Source: Symbiodinium natans
Taxonomy: Eukaryota > Sar > Dinophyceae > Suessiales > Symbiodiniaceae
Assembly: GCA_905221605.1 (NCBI GenBank)
Contig: CAJNDS010002325.1
Coordinates: forward strand, 284,840 to 348,839
Direction: 5' to 3'
DNA length: 64,000 nt
Numbering within the stretch: position 1 is the first letter of the stretch; every line of letters begins with the position of its first letter. This document shows, piece after piece, positions 30,361 to 39,827 of the stretch. The position numbers and the translations under genes were made by a program. Below the pieces are notes generated by a model. It saw only the letters and a list, made by a program, of their open reading frames with translations, had not been told where the DNA came from and did no database searches.

Positions 30361-33300
30361 TTACCGCAGTCGCAAGCTTTCCAGGGCGACGTCCGCGAAA
30401 GCTGGCGGATAGTGCTGCGTTGCTTTGAGATCAAAGTCTCGTGAATGATCTCCCTTGCAGGTACATGCAAACGTTTCTGACATGGTTCGCACAAACTGTT
30501 CATCGTTCGACATCAGTTTCCAAATCTTTCGGATAGGTAATCCATCTCTGCCTACCAAGCCTGAAACACAGCCGTGCACTTCGCCAGTGTAATGGGTTCT
30601 TTGCTTTGCAAACGAACGGGTGCTTGCCCATCCCCAGTAGGCACACCGCTGCGGCCATTCTATGACCCATACCCCCACTTGCGGGTGGTTCACCATCACT
30701 AAGAAGCTCCGCCAGAGCTTGCGATGCACCGTGAACAAAGCTTGTAGATGGTCCTGATAGCCCGGCCGATCTTCGTGTCGCCGTTGGTACGGGCTACCTC
30801 CGGTACAAGGAGTGCTGCTCCAGAAGACAACCTTCATCCCCCATTCTCTTGCAACATTCATTGCAGACATGACCCGCTCCACGGTGTCATTCGAGGTCCC
30901 GTCAACCCCTTGAGTAATCGGCAAGACGAATACTTGGTGCACACTTCCTTGCAGGTACAGATTCGAACGTGAACTCGTGCAAAACTCGATCAGCAAAGTT
31001 GAATATTCAGTCTCGAGTTCGCATAGCCGACAGAAAGCTTCATATTCGAGGTTGTCCGGCCCGAGTATCGAATCTAGCACTCCAGACAGCAACAAGCAAG
31101 ACCTGACTGCCGGGACCTCTCGGAAATCGATGCTGGTCATATCTTCTAGTCCGAGGGTTGCGGTATGCTTTGCTGTTTGGAGGCGATTTAAATTCTTTGT
31201 GAGGAGATCGCTCACATTCTCGGTTCCGGCTACTCCCTCTACTGCCAACTCGCCGCTATGGACACGGTCTTGGATAAAGCACAACCTCAAGTCTATATGC
31301 CGCATGCGCCTGAGTAGCCCCTCCATGCTGGCGATTTGCCTAGCTGAAGCACTGTCGGTATACACGCGGTGGGGTTTCTGGAGGGTGCCCCAGATATGCG
31401 CCGTCAATTGCGCAAGTCCTGCCACCTCTTTTGCTGCCTCGGCGATGGCAAACAACTCTGCCTCTGCTGAGCTGAGTGCCACGACGCTCTGCAGGCGGCT
31501 GTATCCCTTTATGCAGTACCACAGACCGTCCACTGCGATGTAGATCACTCCGCCACTGGTGCTCTTCCGGGCTACGCTCATCTCGCTGCCCCAATTGCTG
31601 TCGCAATAGGCTACCAGGCTGGCATTCTCCCCCTCATTGGTCTTGCCATCTCCGAGCGGGAAGATTTGATCTAACAGCGGAAACGCTGCTAACCATCGCA
31701 GGAACTTGCGAAGTGCATCTTCATGCACTTGCCGTGGCATGCTTTGTCCGCGTGACAACATGGAGTGAAAATACGTTATATCTGAGCGAGTTTGACAGAG
31801 CCATCCTATCTTCCCTAGGCAACTTCGGAATCGTGAGGCGGCCTCACTCGACAGCTCCTTCGAAGGCTCTTCAACACTCTCCTCATCGTACATACTCCTG
31901 ATGTCGGGTGTCGTCAAGGATGCTTTCGCGGTGGATATGTCCCATCCGAAAGATGTAAAGACCGACTTCACATACTCAGGCTTCACCCCAAGCATGATTT
32001 GTCGTCCATCCCAACGGATTAAACGGCCGAGGAATTCCATCTGCCCATCTTCGATCAGCCTCCCTGTCACTTTGACTTTCAAGACTGAACTCAGGGCTTC
32101 GTGGACGTACTCGAACCCTTTCTCGGTAGAAGACACAATGAGCAAATCATCCACGTACGCTAACATGATGATATACTCCCATCCGGATTCAAGGTTGACC
32201 CATCCGCTGAAAAGCGTCGGTTCAAGCGGACTCGCTTGTAAGCCTAGTGCAGATACGATCCTGTTCAGGTGTCGCTGCCAGCTAAGGCTGGCGGAACGCA
32301 AACCGTAGAGCGCTTTCTCTAGTATCAAGTACGCGGTTTCGCCGCTCTCGAGCGCGAATGTACTTGGCAACTCGATAATGGTGGGTTCCACTACCTGCGC
32401 AAAGAGAAACGCGGTGGAGATGTCGAGGCCGTAAGCCCGCATCTTTCCCTTCGCCGCCCGTGCAAGGACGATCTTGAGGGCTTCCACCGACGCAGTATTA
32501 GAACTCAACCCCAAATCGAGTGCGGATGGTCGGCCATGAGCAAAATCCTTAGCGACTATCCTTGCTCGGACTAGTCCTGGGGCCTTCTGAGTGAGGACCC
32601 ATCGGGACTTGACCGTCCGACAGTTTGGGTTGGCTTTGCGGTACTCATCTATCTCGCTCTTTGATCTTGCATAACCAACTTTCAGACTATCGAGCGCATT
32701 CACCTCTTTCTTGATTCCTTGCCATGTCTCTTCAGGATCCAGCTGAAAACCTTCCAGGTCATCGTAGCTGGCTCTAGGTCGATTCACCCAGAGAGTCCTG
32801 TCTTGGATTCTCATGTACGTCCCTGCGGACTCATCTTCCTTTTTCTCTTTAACTGAAGAGCATACACAAGGGTGGTCTTGGAGATTCAACAACTCAACTG
32901 CTTCACGCTCGACCGACTGTTGTTGCTTGTGGTGCTGTTGTTGTGTTGTCGTGTTCAAGCAAACATATGGGAACTTCTCCACGCTCGACCGACCAACCAG
33001 TAGGTGACATGCTGCTTCGACGTCGTAGTGGTCACAACAAGAGAGTGGTTGTGGTGTGTAGTGGGCGTTCTCGAGCAATTCCTCCAGGTATCGGACTGGG
33101 ACACCCTCATGGAATGTCTGGGGATGCTCTGGAGCGTCTCCCATCTCTGGAGCTTCTCCCATATCGTCATCCTCAGCCTCGGACGGTTGGTACTCGGACA
33201 CATTCCAGTCAGCATCCGGCGCTGACATCTCCGGGATCTCTAGGTCTCCGACTCCTGCTTGCTCAGGATCAAACGCTCGGACCTCCTCTCCTCCAAAGCG

Positions 33301-34683
33301 TGTTCGCTTGTTCGGCTTCATTTGCTCGTCATCATCGTATGGGTCTTCTCCAATTAGCTCCTCAGGTCTTCGGTCGACCTTCGGTCCTTCATCTAATGCC
33401 TCCAGAGCATCATCGATGGAATCACGCAACCATTTTTGGTATCTCTTCACACACTTTTGGGAATGCCTGCTCGAGCTGACGCCTTCCTGGCATCCGGGGC
33501 ACTTGGGTGTAACACCATGTTGTCTCACCCAGTCTATGGGAGGACCTCCACCTGGAACATATGGGAGAAACAGCTCTTTGGTCTTCGGTGCTTCAGGCGG
33601 GGGCACGAAGCCATCTAGGGCCTTTGCACCGGGCAGAAGATTTGCGTCGAAACGCAACGGGTAGAGCAATTTGAGTCCGGGCGCGATCACCCGTTTCGTC
33701 TCCCCACTATCCAAGCGGATTTCCATGGCATGACCTGTGCTCCCAAGCACTGGTCCCAAGTAGATCCCTCGAGCATACTTGGCATCCGCGTCAGGTCTTC
33801 TAGCCCGCGTTATCTTAGCGTATGCTACCGCGCCGAACGGATACGTGACTTGCGGTCGCACTCGATCTCCGCGGATCTTCTGCATGGGTGTCATGGTCGA
33901 CCCTACAGAAACTGAAAACCTGTTGTGCGTGTGTGCTGCGTATTGAAACAAAAGGTCGAAAACATCCGCACACTCACCATCCAAAACAACGCCATGTTCA
34001 CGCAACTCAAGCTCATGTGTTGCTACGATTCCTTTCAGGGTCCTAATGGCTCGTTCTGCTGCTGGTGCATGCCTTTCGGGTGCAAAGCTGTCCTCAGTAC
34101 CCTCACAAAGATCAGCGAGCCTCGCTGCGATGTTCTTCGTGAGTCCCTCTGCATCAGACATGAAATGCGGTTGTTTCACACCAACGTGCCTGACCCAGGG
34201 ATGCAAATGCTCTGCTGTTGTTGCTGCGCTCTCTCCCTCAGGTCTAAAGCAAACTGCAATCGCAAAGCTCATGGTATGAACCAGTACGATGAATGCAAGC
34301 TTGCGAAAGAAGCACTGGTCAAGCTGAAACTCTCTCGGGTTCAGGTCGCTACGCTTTCGGGCTGGAGTGGTCCCTCTAGTGCGCTGGCAAAACTCACAGT
34401 CAGACATGTATGGTACGTGTCCCTGCATGTGGTGCTGGAGCTCTGCCTGTTTACTACGCACATTGTCCCCAATAATTCCTTCTTCAGTGACTAACTCAAA
34501 CTGCTGTTGTGGCTGTCGCGTATCGGGCTCTTTTCTCTCGTCTTGGGACAAAGCTGCAAGGATTGGGTTGGGCTTCTCCGTACTCCCTTTCAGGGAGACG
34601 GGGAGCGAGAACGATCGCGCTCTTGGCGATCTCGGCGGCGCCTGATAAGTTCCATGAATGCAGGCGACGGCGCGCCACTCCAC
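30361..34683 (-). CDS. Copia 1 integrase, reverse transcriptase, RNase H plus extra C-terminal domain
   Basis: About 1440 codons, with no ATG at its head (first codon GTG). It overlaps the end of the Gag-PR ORF by 94 bases in the -1 phase, so it is either expressed by frameshifting or separated by an indel. Domains: integrase zinc motif (QHHMQGH, CEFC); integrase core with D (FQLDQCF), D (FMSDAEG) and E (PAAERAIR); RT with GLDISTAFL and AYVDDLLIV; RNase H with YCDSNWG, SSAEAEL, YTDSASA and NVSDLLTK. After RNase H a further ~250 residues (31140-30361) do not belong to standard copia proteins. They contain FWSSTPCTGGSPYQ and VIEWPQRCAYWGW, weakly reminiscent of motifs IV (PC) and VI (ENV) of cytosine-5 methyltransferases. 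That reading is tentative. Confidence 0.9.
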   Translation of the reverse strand: MEWRAVACIHGTYQAPPRSPRARSFSLPVSLKGSTEKPNPILAALSQDERKEPDTRQPQQQFELVTEEGIIGDNVRSKQAELQHHMQGHVPYMSDCEFCQRTRGTTPARKRSDLNPREFQLDQCFFRKLAFIVLVHTMSFAIAVCFRPEGESAATTAEHLHPWVRHVGVKQPHFMSDAEGLTKNIAARLADLCEGTEDSFAPERHAPAAERAIRTLKGIVATHELELREHGVVLDGECADVFDLLFQYAAHTHNRFSVSVGSTMTPMQKIRGDRVRPQVTYPFGAVAYAKITRARRPDADAKYARGIYLGPVLGSTGHAMEIRLDSGETKRVIAPGLKLLYPLRFDANLLPGAKALDGFVPPPEAPKTKELFLPYVPGGGPPIDWVRQHGVTPKCPGCQEGVSSSRHSQKCVKRYQKWLRDSIDDALEALDEGPKVDRRPEELIGEDPYDDDEQMKPNKRTRFGGEEVRAFDPEQAGVGDLEIPEMSAPDADWNVSEYQPSEAEDDDMGEAPEMGDAPEHPQTFHEGVPVRYLEELLENAHYTPQPLSCCDHYDVEAACHLLVGRSSVEKFPYVCLNTTTQQQHHKQQQSVEREAVELLNLQDHPCVCSSVKEKKEDESAGTYMRIQDRTLWVNRPRASYDDLEGFQLDPEETWQGIKKEVNALDSLKVGYARSKSEIDEYRKANPNCRTVKSRWVLTQKAPGLVRARIVAKDFAHGRPSALDLGLSSNTASVEALKIVLARAAKGKMRAYGLDISTAFLFAQVVEPTIIELPSTFALESGETAYLILEKALYGLRSASLSWQRHLNRIVSALGLQASPLEPTLFSGWVNLESGWEYIIMLAYVDDLLIVSSTEKGFEYVHEALSSVLKVKVTGRLIEDGQMEFLGRLIRWDGRQIMLGVKPEYVKSVFTSFGWDISTAKASLTTPDIRSMYDEESVEEPSKELSSEAASRFRSCLGKIGWLCQTRSDITYFHSMLSRGQSMPRQVHEDALRKFLRWLAAFPLLDQIFPLGDGKTNEGENASLVAYCDSNWGSEMSVARKSTSGGVIYIAVDGLWYCIKGYSRLQSVVALSSAEAELFAIAEAAKEVAGLAQLTAHIWGTLQKPHRVYTDSASARQIASMEGLLRRMRHIDLRLCFIQDRVHSGELAVEGVAGTENVSDLLTKNLNRLQTAKHTATLGLEDMTSIDFREVPAVRSCLLLSGVLDSILGPDNLEYEAFCRLCELETEYSTLLIEFCTSSRSNLYLQGSVHQVFVLPITQGVDGTSNDTVERVMSAMNVAREWGMKVVFWSSTPCTGGSPYQRRHEDRPGYQDHLQALFTVHRKLWRSFLVMVNHPQVGVWVIEWPQRCAYWGWASTRSFAKQRTHYTGEVHGCVSGLVGRDGLPIRKIWKLMSNDEQFVRTMSETFACTCKGDHSRDFDLKATQHYPPAFADVALESLRLR

Positions 34684-37600
34684 GGAATTGGGGTTTCGGG
34701 CGTGCGTTCGGGCCGCGGAACTGGAGGTGGCGGAGGTATCGGGAGCGCCAGCCTTGGCGCGACCGACCTCGCAGCCTGTATGTCCTGCGACCTTGCTCGG
34801 CGCCGGTCCTCGTATTGTTGGCCCGTGAGGATCCCCGCCTCGAGCTGAGCGCGAAGGCTGATTGGGTTGAATGGCCTTCCTGCCGGTGCCAATGTCCCCG
34901 CTGCTCCTGTTTCCATCGTTTCTGCCATCCTCATCACCGTGCTGGAGAGGTCGCTGGCGGCTTTCGGCGGTGTCAAGCTGACCGGCAGTTGGGCATGGTC
35001 CTTCACCTGCATCCGCAGGAAGCTCTCCCTCAAAGGGCTTGCAGCCCTTCTGAGGTGTGGCCTGGTGTGCTCAGATGCAGCTGCAGATACGGACCATGAT
35101 AGCCCAGGTTGGAAAGTGATTCCCGCCAGGGAGGTGTCACTCGGAGAGCGCTCTTTGCATGCCTGGGCTCGGGGCCCCGGCGGTGCTCCGTGTACACTGC
35201 TGTCGGGCTGACCGGTTCCCCCGGCGGCTGCGTCATGGAGATAGGGGGATGCTCCGGATGTGCTGGGGTCGTTGGAGCTGGAACCCCTGTGGTTGGCCTC
35301 CATTCTCCCCAATCCTCGTCGGACTCGTCTATTTCCACCACCATTGTCGATGGTCCTGGCCCTGGGCTCGCCGGTGCTGCCGTGGTTGTTTCCTTCGGGT
35401 TCGGCTGAGGAAACTCGCTCGGTCCCAGCGTAACCACTGAGCGAGCCTTGCCCTCTGTCACTCCAAGTTCCAGCTGCTCTGGTTCGGCAAGAGCTTGCTC
35501 CCATGTGCCCCAATCCACCGGGTTCTGTGTCACGTGGAGGCCCTCCTTGGAGATGGTCTGCGTGAAGCCCTGCATGTTGGCTTCGTGTGGCTCGCTCATC
35601 AAGTGGGCTTCGGTGACATATTTCTGGCACAGGAGACAAAACAGCGTCACCGGCGTATCCGGTGAGTCGCTGGCTCCCGAAGCTTGTGCTGCCGTCCAAG
35701 CTCCTCCGAACCGACGAGCAACCCACGTCATCCAGCCTGCCGACGCCCAGCGCCGTTTTCCCCTCCGTGCTGGCGCTGACGATGCCGGCGGGGGGCCGGA
35801 GGGCTCCCGAGGATCGACCCCCATGGTCGACTGATCCACATGGTCCGGCAGCAAGTTCCGCACCGGTCTCACGGCCTTGGCTTTTTCCTTGGATTTGATC
35901 TTCGGCGTCGGCTTCATCTGCACCATAGCGGGTCCCTTGGCTGGAGCCTCTGACATCGAAGGATCCGTTTGGAATTCCCTCACCCCAGTGTGGGACGACG
36001 GTGCCTCCGCCGCTTCCGTCTCTTCCATGACGTACTCCATCGAAGGAGATGAGGTCGAAGGGTCCACCCTTGCCGAATCCAAATCCAGATCCATCTCGTC
36101 CCCTCCAGTGGACTCCGCCTCGGCATACGTTGCCTGGAGCTCCTCTCGGAGATCCTGTGGAAGCTCTATGCCGTGCTGCGCGGCGTTGGCCTCCAACAGT
36201 ATCAGTCTCCTGCGTCTCGCCCCCTGGCGCATGCCTTCCAACTCTTGGATGCTTCGTTGCATCGTGGCACTCGGATCCATAGCGGCGGTCTCCTATCTGT
36301 CCTACTCTAGGAAAACTTCGCCTCTTTGAGCAATCCAAGCTGCCAATCTCAACCTCATCAGGGAAATCCTCCAAGCAAGCACGACAGACAACTGTTTCCC
36401 TACCATGCTCATGCACAAGACGCTCAACTGCTGGTGTGGTGCTGTTGTCCTGTTGCTTGTGTGAGATAACGCTGCTGTCATTTTCAAATACAAGCCGCTC
36501 GACTGATGGTGTGGTGCTGTTGTCCTGTTGCTTGTGTGAGATAACGCTGCTGTCATTTTCAAACACAAGCCGCTCGACTGCTGGTGTGGTGCTGTTGTCC
36601 TGTTGCTTGTGTGAGATAACGCTGTTGTCTTCACTAAAAATCAAGCGTTCATCCCTATCAAGCTCACGAACAACTGGCGTATCCACATGACTGAAAAACT
36701 GAAGTTGATCCCTCGCAGAGCCGGAAACGTCATCGACTGTCCTTAGTCTGTCCTTAGCTTCGCCTTGGTCCAGGTCAACATGTTCGTGGCTCGTCTGAAA
36801 CTCGCAATCAACTACCTCATCAAGACATGAAACATCCAGCAATTCGGGGTTTTCGGGCTCAACACACACTCTCGCAGAGCTGCGATGACCTCGATTCGAA
36901 GTCGAACGATGAAAATCACGACTCGAAGACGACTTGCGAGACCGACTTCGACGAAACTGTTCCGTTTTGGCGATCAAATCCTGCGGTTTCAGCGCTAAAG
37001 GATGGTCATTCCGAACTGACGCAAGCCAACTAACTGAAGCAAACATGGTTGGTTTCAGCGTTACGCCGTGCTTTCGGACGGTAATTACGCCCTGCTGGCC
37101 GCACATTGCTGGCTCCCAACCTCCATTCTGACAAAGCAAGTTGATGTTCAGCAAATTGTGCTTGATCTGATCGGAAATGACGGCTTCAAACCTAGCCCTA
37201 CACATGTACACAGCGTCACCCTCATGCTCAGAACTGCTCTTCAGTGATGCTGATGTGGTGGTTTCAAAGCAAACTTCCACCAAAACATGTGTCGATCCGC
37301 CAATCTCAACGGAATCTCCTGTCGCAGTCTCCGCATGCGACTTCGGGCGTCCTTCAAGCCATGCAAGGACCTTCACATGATCACTCTCAAGCGTCTCTCT
37401 CGTGATGATGTGGAACGAACTACCAGAGTCAATCAGCCAGTAAATACGATCATCTGAAGGAAAACTAACCACTTGGTTCGTGAGCATCATACCAAAGTGA
37501 TATCCCTCCAGAAACGTCTTGATTGATGACTGTGCTTTTCCACTACCCTTGGTTGTGGGTTGTGCTGCTGCTTTCGCCGAAGTAGACGATGAAGATGATG

Positions 37601-39197
37601 GTGCCTCTGGCTGCGTCGTAACGGCCTGGTTCGTTGCCGCTGCGGCTTTGTCCTTCGGAGGTGCCCAGCAGTCGCGTGCCCAGTGTCCAGTCTTCCCGCA
37701 GTTCCGGCAGACATCCGTCTTCTTCGCCTCTCTGCTCTTGCTTCGAGCTTTGTCCCCTTTTCCGCTTCGCTCACCTTTCTTGTCCTTTCCTTTCGCTTTG
37801 CCGCCCTTCAGTCCCTTTTCTCCTTTCTCGCCTTTGTTGCCCTTGTTGCCCTTGGAGCCTTTGTTGCCCTTGTCTCTGTCGCCCTTCTCGCCCTTACCGC
37901 CCTTGAAAGCATTCGCATACCCGGATGCTCCTTCTCTCTGGAAGTCCATCACACGAAGCTGCTCGTCGTAGAACTGTAAACCAGTCATCAGCTCACTCAT
38001 GCTTCTTGTTGAGTGATGGAGGAGCAGATACCTCTTGGCCTCAGAATCTAAGTGCTTCATCAGGCACAAGACTCCCTCTTGTTCTCCGATGAGCAACTCT
38101 GGGAAGCGATGCTTCACCTGCGCCTCGAACTTGAGGAGTTCGGTGGTGTACCACCTAGCGACATCAAGTGGTCGTTTGAGGTGTTTCGGCGGCACCAGGC
38201 CCAAAGCCTGCTCGCGAAGGGCTTGTCCTTCCACTCTGGAGCGAACAGACAACTCATTGTTCAAAGAACGCCAGAGTTCGTATCCGGCACTTGCTCCCAT
38301 CTGCTTTACCTCGATGAGATGCACCAAATCCTGCCCACGCTGGAACTTGCTCATGGACTGACGAAGCAAAAACCAAAGTTTGGTCGACCGAGCTGCTTTC
38401 CCGGCTTCAAGCTTCACTTGCAAGACTTCCACACTGCTACTCATCGCCTCCTGCAACTCCGTAGCGTGCCGATCGTCAAGCAAACAAAGCCAGCTTGTAA
38501 GTTCGTCTCTGTAAGCTGTCCAAACTCGGATTTCAGCATGTCTACTCGTCATGGACGCATAGTTCAGCTGAGGCAATTGTGGGATGTAGCCCTCTGCTCT
38601 CTTGTTTCGTACACCAGAGTCTACTTCCATATCCACAGCGGTCGATGCATTCGCAGATGATGCTGAGGGGTTTCCTCCAGGGGTAGGACTCGTCGACGAT
38701 GAAGTTGTAGCTGTTGCATTTTGTGCATTTGCAGCATTCGCACTTGCAAGCTGCAATGCCTGCGTCAGCATGGCACTCATCTGTTGAAGTTGAGCTGCCT
38801 GCTGTCGGATCTGCTCGTCCTGTGCTTGCAGCATTGCTCTTGTGAACTCCATCTGTTGAGCTACTCCAGGTGCAAGGGGCAACTGCATATTCGGAACTTG
38901 AAGGGGCTCTTGTGGTGCTGTCTGAGGGGGTGTTCCCATCTGGTAGAACTGAGGTCCAAACAAAGGCACAGCCCCAACTGGTGGCTGATGGCCTGCTCCA
39001 GTCGTAGCTGTCCACTGCCTTGGGTCTACTCCGCGTGGAACTGAAGCTGGTCGCGCTGGCAAAGACCTTCCACGTTCTCTTCTCCCACGGGCACTTGGTG
39101 ACCTTGCACCAGAAAGCCCTGTGGAACTCAGGCTGCTTGCACTGCGGCCTCTCGGAGAACGGTCTCGTCCAGGCACACGTTCTTCACCAGTGTCCAT
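34590..39197 (-). CDS. Copia 1 Gag and protease ORF
   Basis: 1535 codons from an ATG (MDTGEERVPGRDRS) 14 bases after the PBS. Residues 1-440 are Gag: Ala/Gln/Ser-rich, then a helical capsid-like region (VWTAYRDELTSWLCLLDD). A Gly/Lys-rich stretch (GGKGEKGDRDKGNKG) leads to a CCHC knuckle, CRNCGKTGHWARDC, near residue 502. The aspartic protease motif WLIDSGSSFH lies near 589. A 25-residue repeat follows (about 850-930). From about 970 to 1370 the frame is Gly/Arg/Ser-rich and overlaps another ORF, so its translation there is doubtful. It regains plausible protein (RAQLEAGILTGQQYEDRRRA) before stopping at SRSPSP. Confidence 0.85.
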   Translation of the reverse strand: MDTGEERVPGRDRSPRGRSASSLSSTGLSGARSPSARGRRERGRSLPARPASVPRGVDPRQWTATTGAGHQPPVGAVPLFGPQFYQMGTPPQTAPQEPLQVPNMQLPLAPGVAQQMEFTRAMLQAQDEQIRQQAAQLQQMSAMLTQALQLASANAANAQNATATTSSSTSPTPGGNPSASSANASTAVDMEVDSGVRNKRAEGYIPQLPQLNYASMTSRHAEIRVWTAYRDELTSWLCLLDDRHATELQEAMSSSVEVLQVKLEAGKAARSTKLWFLLRQSMSKFQRGQDLVHLIEVKQMGASAGYELWRSLNNELSVRSRVEGQALREQALGLVPPKHLKRPLDVARWYTTELLKFEAQVKHRFPELLIGEQEGVLCLMKHLDSEAKRYLLLHHSTRSMSELMTGLQFYDEQLRVMDFQREGASGYANAFKGGKGEKGDRDKGNKGSKGNKGNKGEKGEKGLKGGKAKGKDKKGERSGKGDKARSKSREAKKTDVCRNCGKTGHWARDCWAPPKDKAAAATNQAVTTQPEAPSSSSSTSAKAAAQPTTKGSGKAQSSIKTFLEGYHFGMMLTNQVVSFPSDDRIYWLIDSGSSFHIITRETLESDHVKVLAWLEGRPKSHAETATGDSVEIGGSTHVLVEVCFETTTSASLKSSSEHEGDAVYMCRARFEAVISDQIKHNLLNINLLCQNGGWEPAMCGQQGVITVRKHGVTLKPTMFASVSWLASVRNDHPLALKPQDLIAKTEQFRRSRSRKSSSSRDFHRSTSNRGHRSSARVCVEPENPELLDVSCLDEVVDCEFQTSHEHVDLDQGEAKDRLRTVDDVSGSARDQLQFFSHVDTPVVRELDRDERLIFSEDNSVISHKQQDNSTTPAVERLVFENDSSVISHKQQDNSTTPSVERLVFENDSSVISHKQQDNSTTPAVERLVHEHGRETVVCRACLEDFPDEVEIGSLDCSKRRSFPRVGQIGDRRYGSECHDATKHPRVGRHAPGGETQETDTVGGQRRAARHRASTGSPRGAPGNVCRGGVHWRGRDGSGFGFGKGGPFDLISFDGVRHGRDGSGGGTVVPHWGEGIPNGSFDVRGSSQGTRYGADEADAEDQIQGKSQGRETGAELAAGPCGSVDHGGRSSGALRPPAGIVSASTEGKTALGVGRLDDVGCSSVRRSLDGSTSFGSQRLTGYAGDAVLSPVPEICHRSPLDERATRSQHAGLHADHLQGGPPRDTEPGGLGHMGASSCRTRAAGTWSDRGQGSLSGYAGTERVSSAEPEGNNHGSTGEPRARTIDNGGGNRRVRRGLGRMEANHRGSSSNDPSTSGASPYLHDAAAGGTGQPDSSVHGAPPGPRAQACKERSPSDTSLAGITFQPGLSWSVSAAASEHTRPHLRRAASPLRESFLRMQVKDHAQLPVSLTPPKAASDLSSTVMRMAETMETGAAGTLAPAGRPFNPISLRAQLEAGILTGQQYEDRRRARSQDIQAARSVAPRLALPIPPPPPVPRPERTPETPIPWSGAPSPAFMELIRRRRDRQERDRSRSPSP
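35030..36280 (-). CDS. Accessory ORF in copia 1 with a C2H2-like finger, overlapping Gag-PR in another frame
   Basis: 416 codons from an ATG at 36280 (MDPSATMQRSIQELEG), wholly inside the longer Gag-PR ORF but shifted by one base. A TAG lies shortly upstream in its own frame, so the ATG is a true opening. The product is acidic with proline-rich linkers. It contains LFCLLCQKYVTEAHLMSEPH at about residues 218-237, a C-x2-C-x7-H-x5-H finger like the short ones seen in many dinoflagellate proteins. Its residue composition is more protein-like than the overlapping Gly/Arg frame. It could be the real coding frame reached by a +1 shift, or a captured gene. Confidence 0.5.
   Translation of the reverse strand: MDPSATMQRSIQELEGMRQGARRRRLILLEANAAQHGIELPQDLREELQATYAEAESTGGDEMDLDLDSARVDPSTSSPSMEYVMEETEAAEAPSSHTGVREFQTDPSMSEAPAKGPAMVQMKPTPKIKSKEKAKAVRPVRNLLPDHVDQSTMGVDPREPSGPPPASSAPARRGKRRWASAGWMTWVARRFGGAWTAAQASGASDSPDTPVTLFCLLCQKYVTEAHLMSEPHEANMQGFTQTISKEGLHVTQNPVDWGTWEQALAEPEQLELGVTEGKARSVVTLGPSEFPQPNPKETTTAAPASPGPGPSTMVVEIDESDEDWGEWRPTTGVPAPTTPAHPEHPPISMTQPPGEPVSPTAVYTEHRRGPEPRHAKSALRVTPPWRESLSNLGYHGPYLQLHLSTPGHTSEGLQAL
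36421..36650 (-). repeat. 75-bp in-frame tandem repeat in copia 1
   Basis: About three units encode copies of VISHKQQDNSTTPAVERLVF within the Gag-PR ORF. A partly matching unit (DERLIFSEDNS) precedes them. Units are nearly identical, so the expansion is recent and in frame. Confidence 0.85.
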
Positions 39198-39210
39198 GCT
39201 GGAGCACGAA

Positions 39211-39222
39211 GCTCCGCTACCA
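39211..39222 (-). other. Copia 1 primer-binding site
   Basis: The minus strand reads TGGTAGCGGAGC one base after the LTR end. It begins TGG, complementary to a tRNA CCA end, and resembles the initiator-Met tRNA site of copia elements (TGGTATCAGAGC). The second copia element has the identical 12 bases. Confidence 0.8.
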
Positions 39223-39223
39223 C

Positions 39224-39710
39224 GTTGAAACTCGTGGCACAGCTACGGGGCCTAAGGGACCTCAGGTCAAGACTACACTCAACCCTCACAGCACGAAGTG
39301 CGGACTCTTTTCACTGCGCTGTTCACAGCTTCTCGAGCTCCGCTCGTCTTGAGCCAATGCGAGCACGGCTCTCCAGCTTCAAACACTGTCTGCCAGACAT
39401 GGGAAAACAAAGGTACTTCAGGTGAAAAACACTCAGCCATGGAACTTCTACTCCTAAACACTGTGGGTAGGTTCCTAGCACCTTTTAGGTGCTCTGCTGA
39501 GCTCTGTGCAGACCTAAACTGGCTTGAGTCACTTCTGGTCACCAAATACCAGATCACAAACAGGAAACGAGTTCCGACAAACGAGTTTCGAGAAAACGAA
39601 CAGAAAACGGTTCTTCCTACTTAAAACAAGGTCTCACCAAGCCAAAAGAAATCTGCACTGCCTGACATGTCCTCGTGCCTATGCTTCACACTCATAGCAG
39701 ACAACTCAAG
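39224..39710 (-). mobile_element. Copia 1 5' LTR
   Basis: 487 bp, sense start CTTGAGTTGTC and sense end GAGTTTCAAC, near-identical to the solo LTR at 9762-10245. It lacks TG...CA termini. The spliced-leader-like TTGGCTCAAG on the minus strand is at 39348-39357, 124 bases before the LTR end, which may mark the mature RNA 5' end. Confidence 0.85.
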
Positions 39711-39827
39711 TCAAAAACATTGAATATTTTTTCGTCAGTTTTTAACTTGGAATGGCTTGACACTTCTCACAGAATGGCTGTTTTTCTACGGCAGTGTTGC
39801 CCCTAGAGTGCTTGCTCTCCTCGCTCT

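Larger units (their letters stand above)
30147..39710 (-). mobile_element. Ty1/copia LTR retrotransposon 1 (3' LTR missing)
   Basis: Sense order on the minus strand: 5' LTR (39710-39224), one base, tRNA primer-binding site, Gag-protease ORF, an accessory or overlapping ORF, integrase-RT-RNase H ORF with a C-terminal extension, then a polypurine tract at 30160-30147. Where the 3' LTR should start, the sequence changes directly into LINE-tail repeats and LINE copy 2. Domain order PR-IN-RT-RH identifies Ty1/copia. Near identity of its LTR to the solo LTR at 9.8 kb suggests recent activity of the family. Confidence 0.88.

Noticed and set aside
37519-37979. Plus-strand hydrophobic ORF that looks like a multi-pass membrane protein
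   Set aside because: Antisense of the Gly/Lys-rich Gag linker; the Phe/Leu/Pro richness follows from that composition.
30147-39710. Whether the solo LTR at 9.8 kb is the displaced 3' LTR of copia 1, separated by the LINE array
   Set aside because: The solo LTR has its own TGCAC duplication on both sides, whereas copia 1's 5' flank is TTTGA on the sense strand, so the two are separate insertions.
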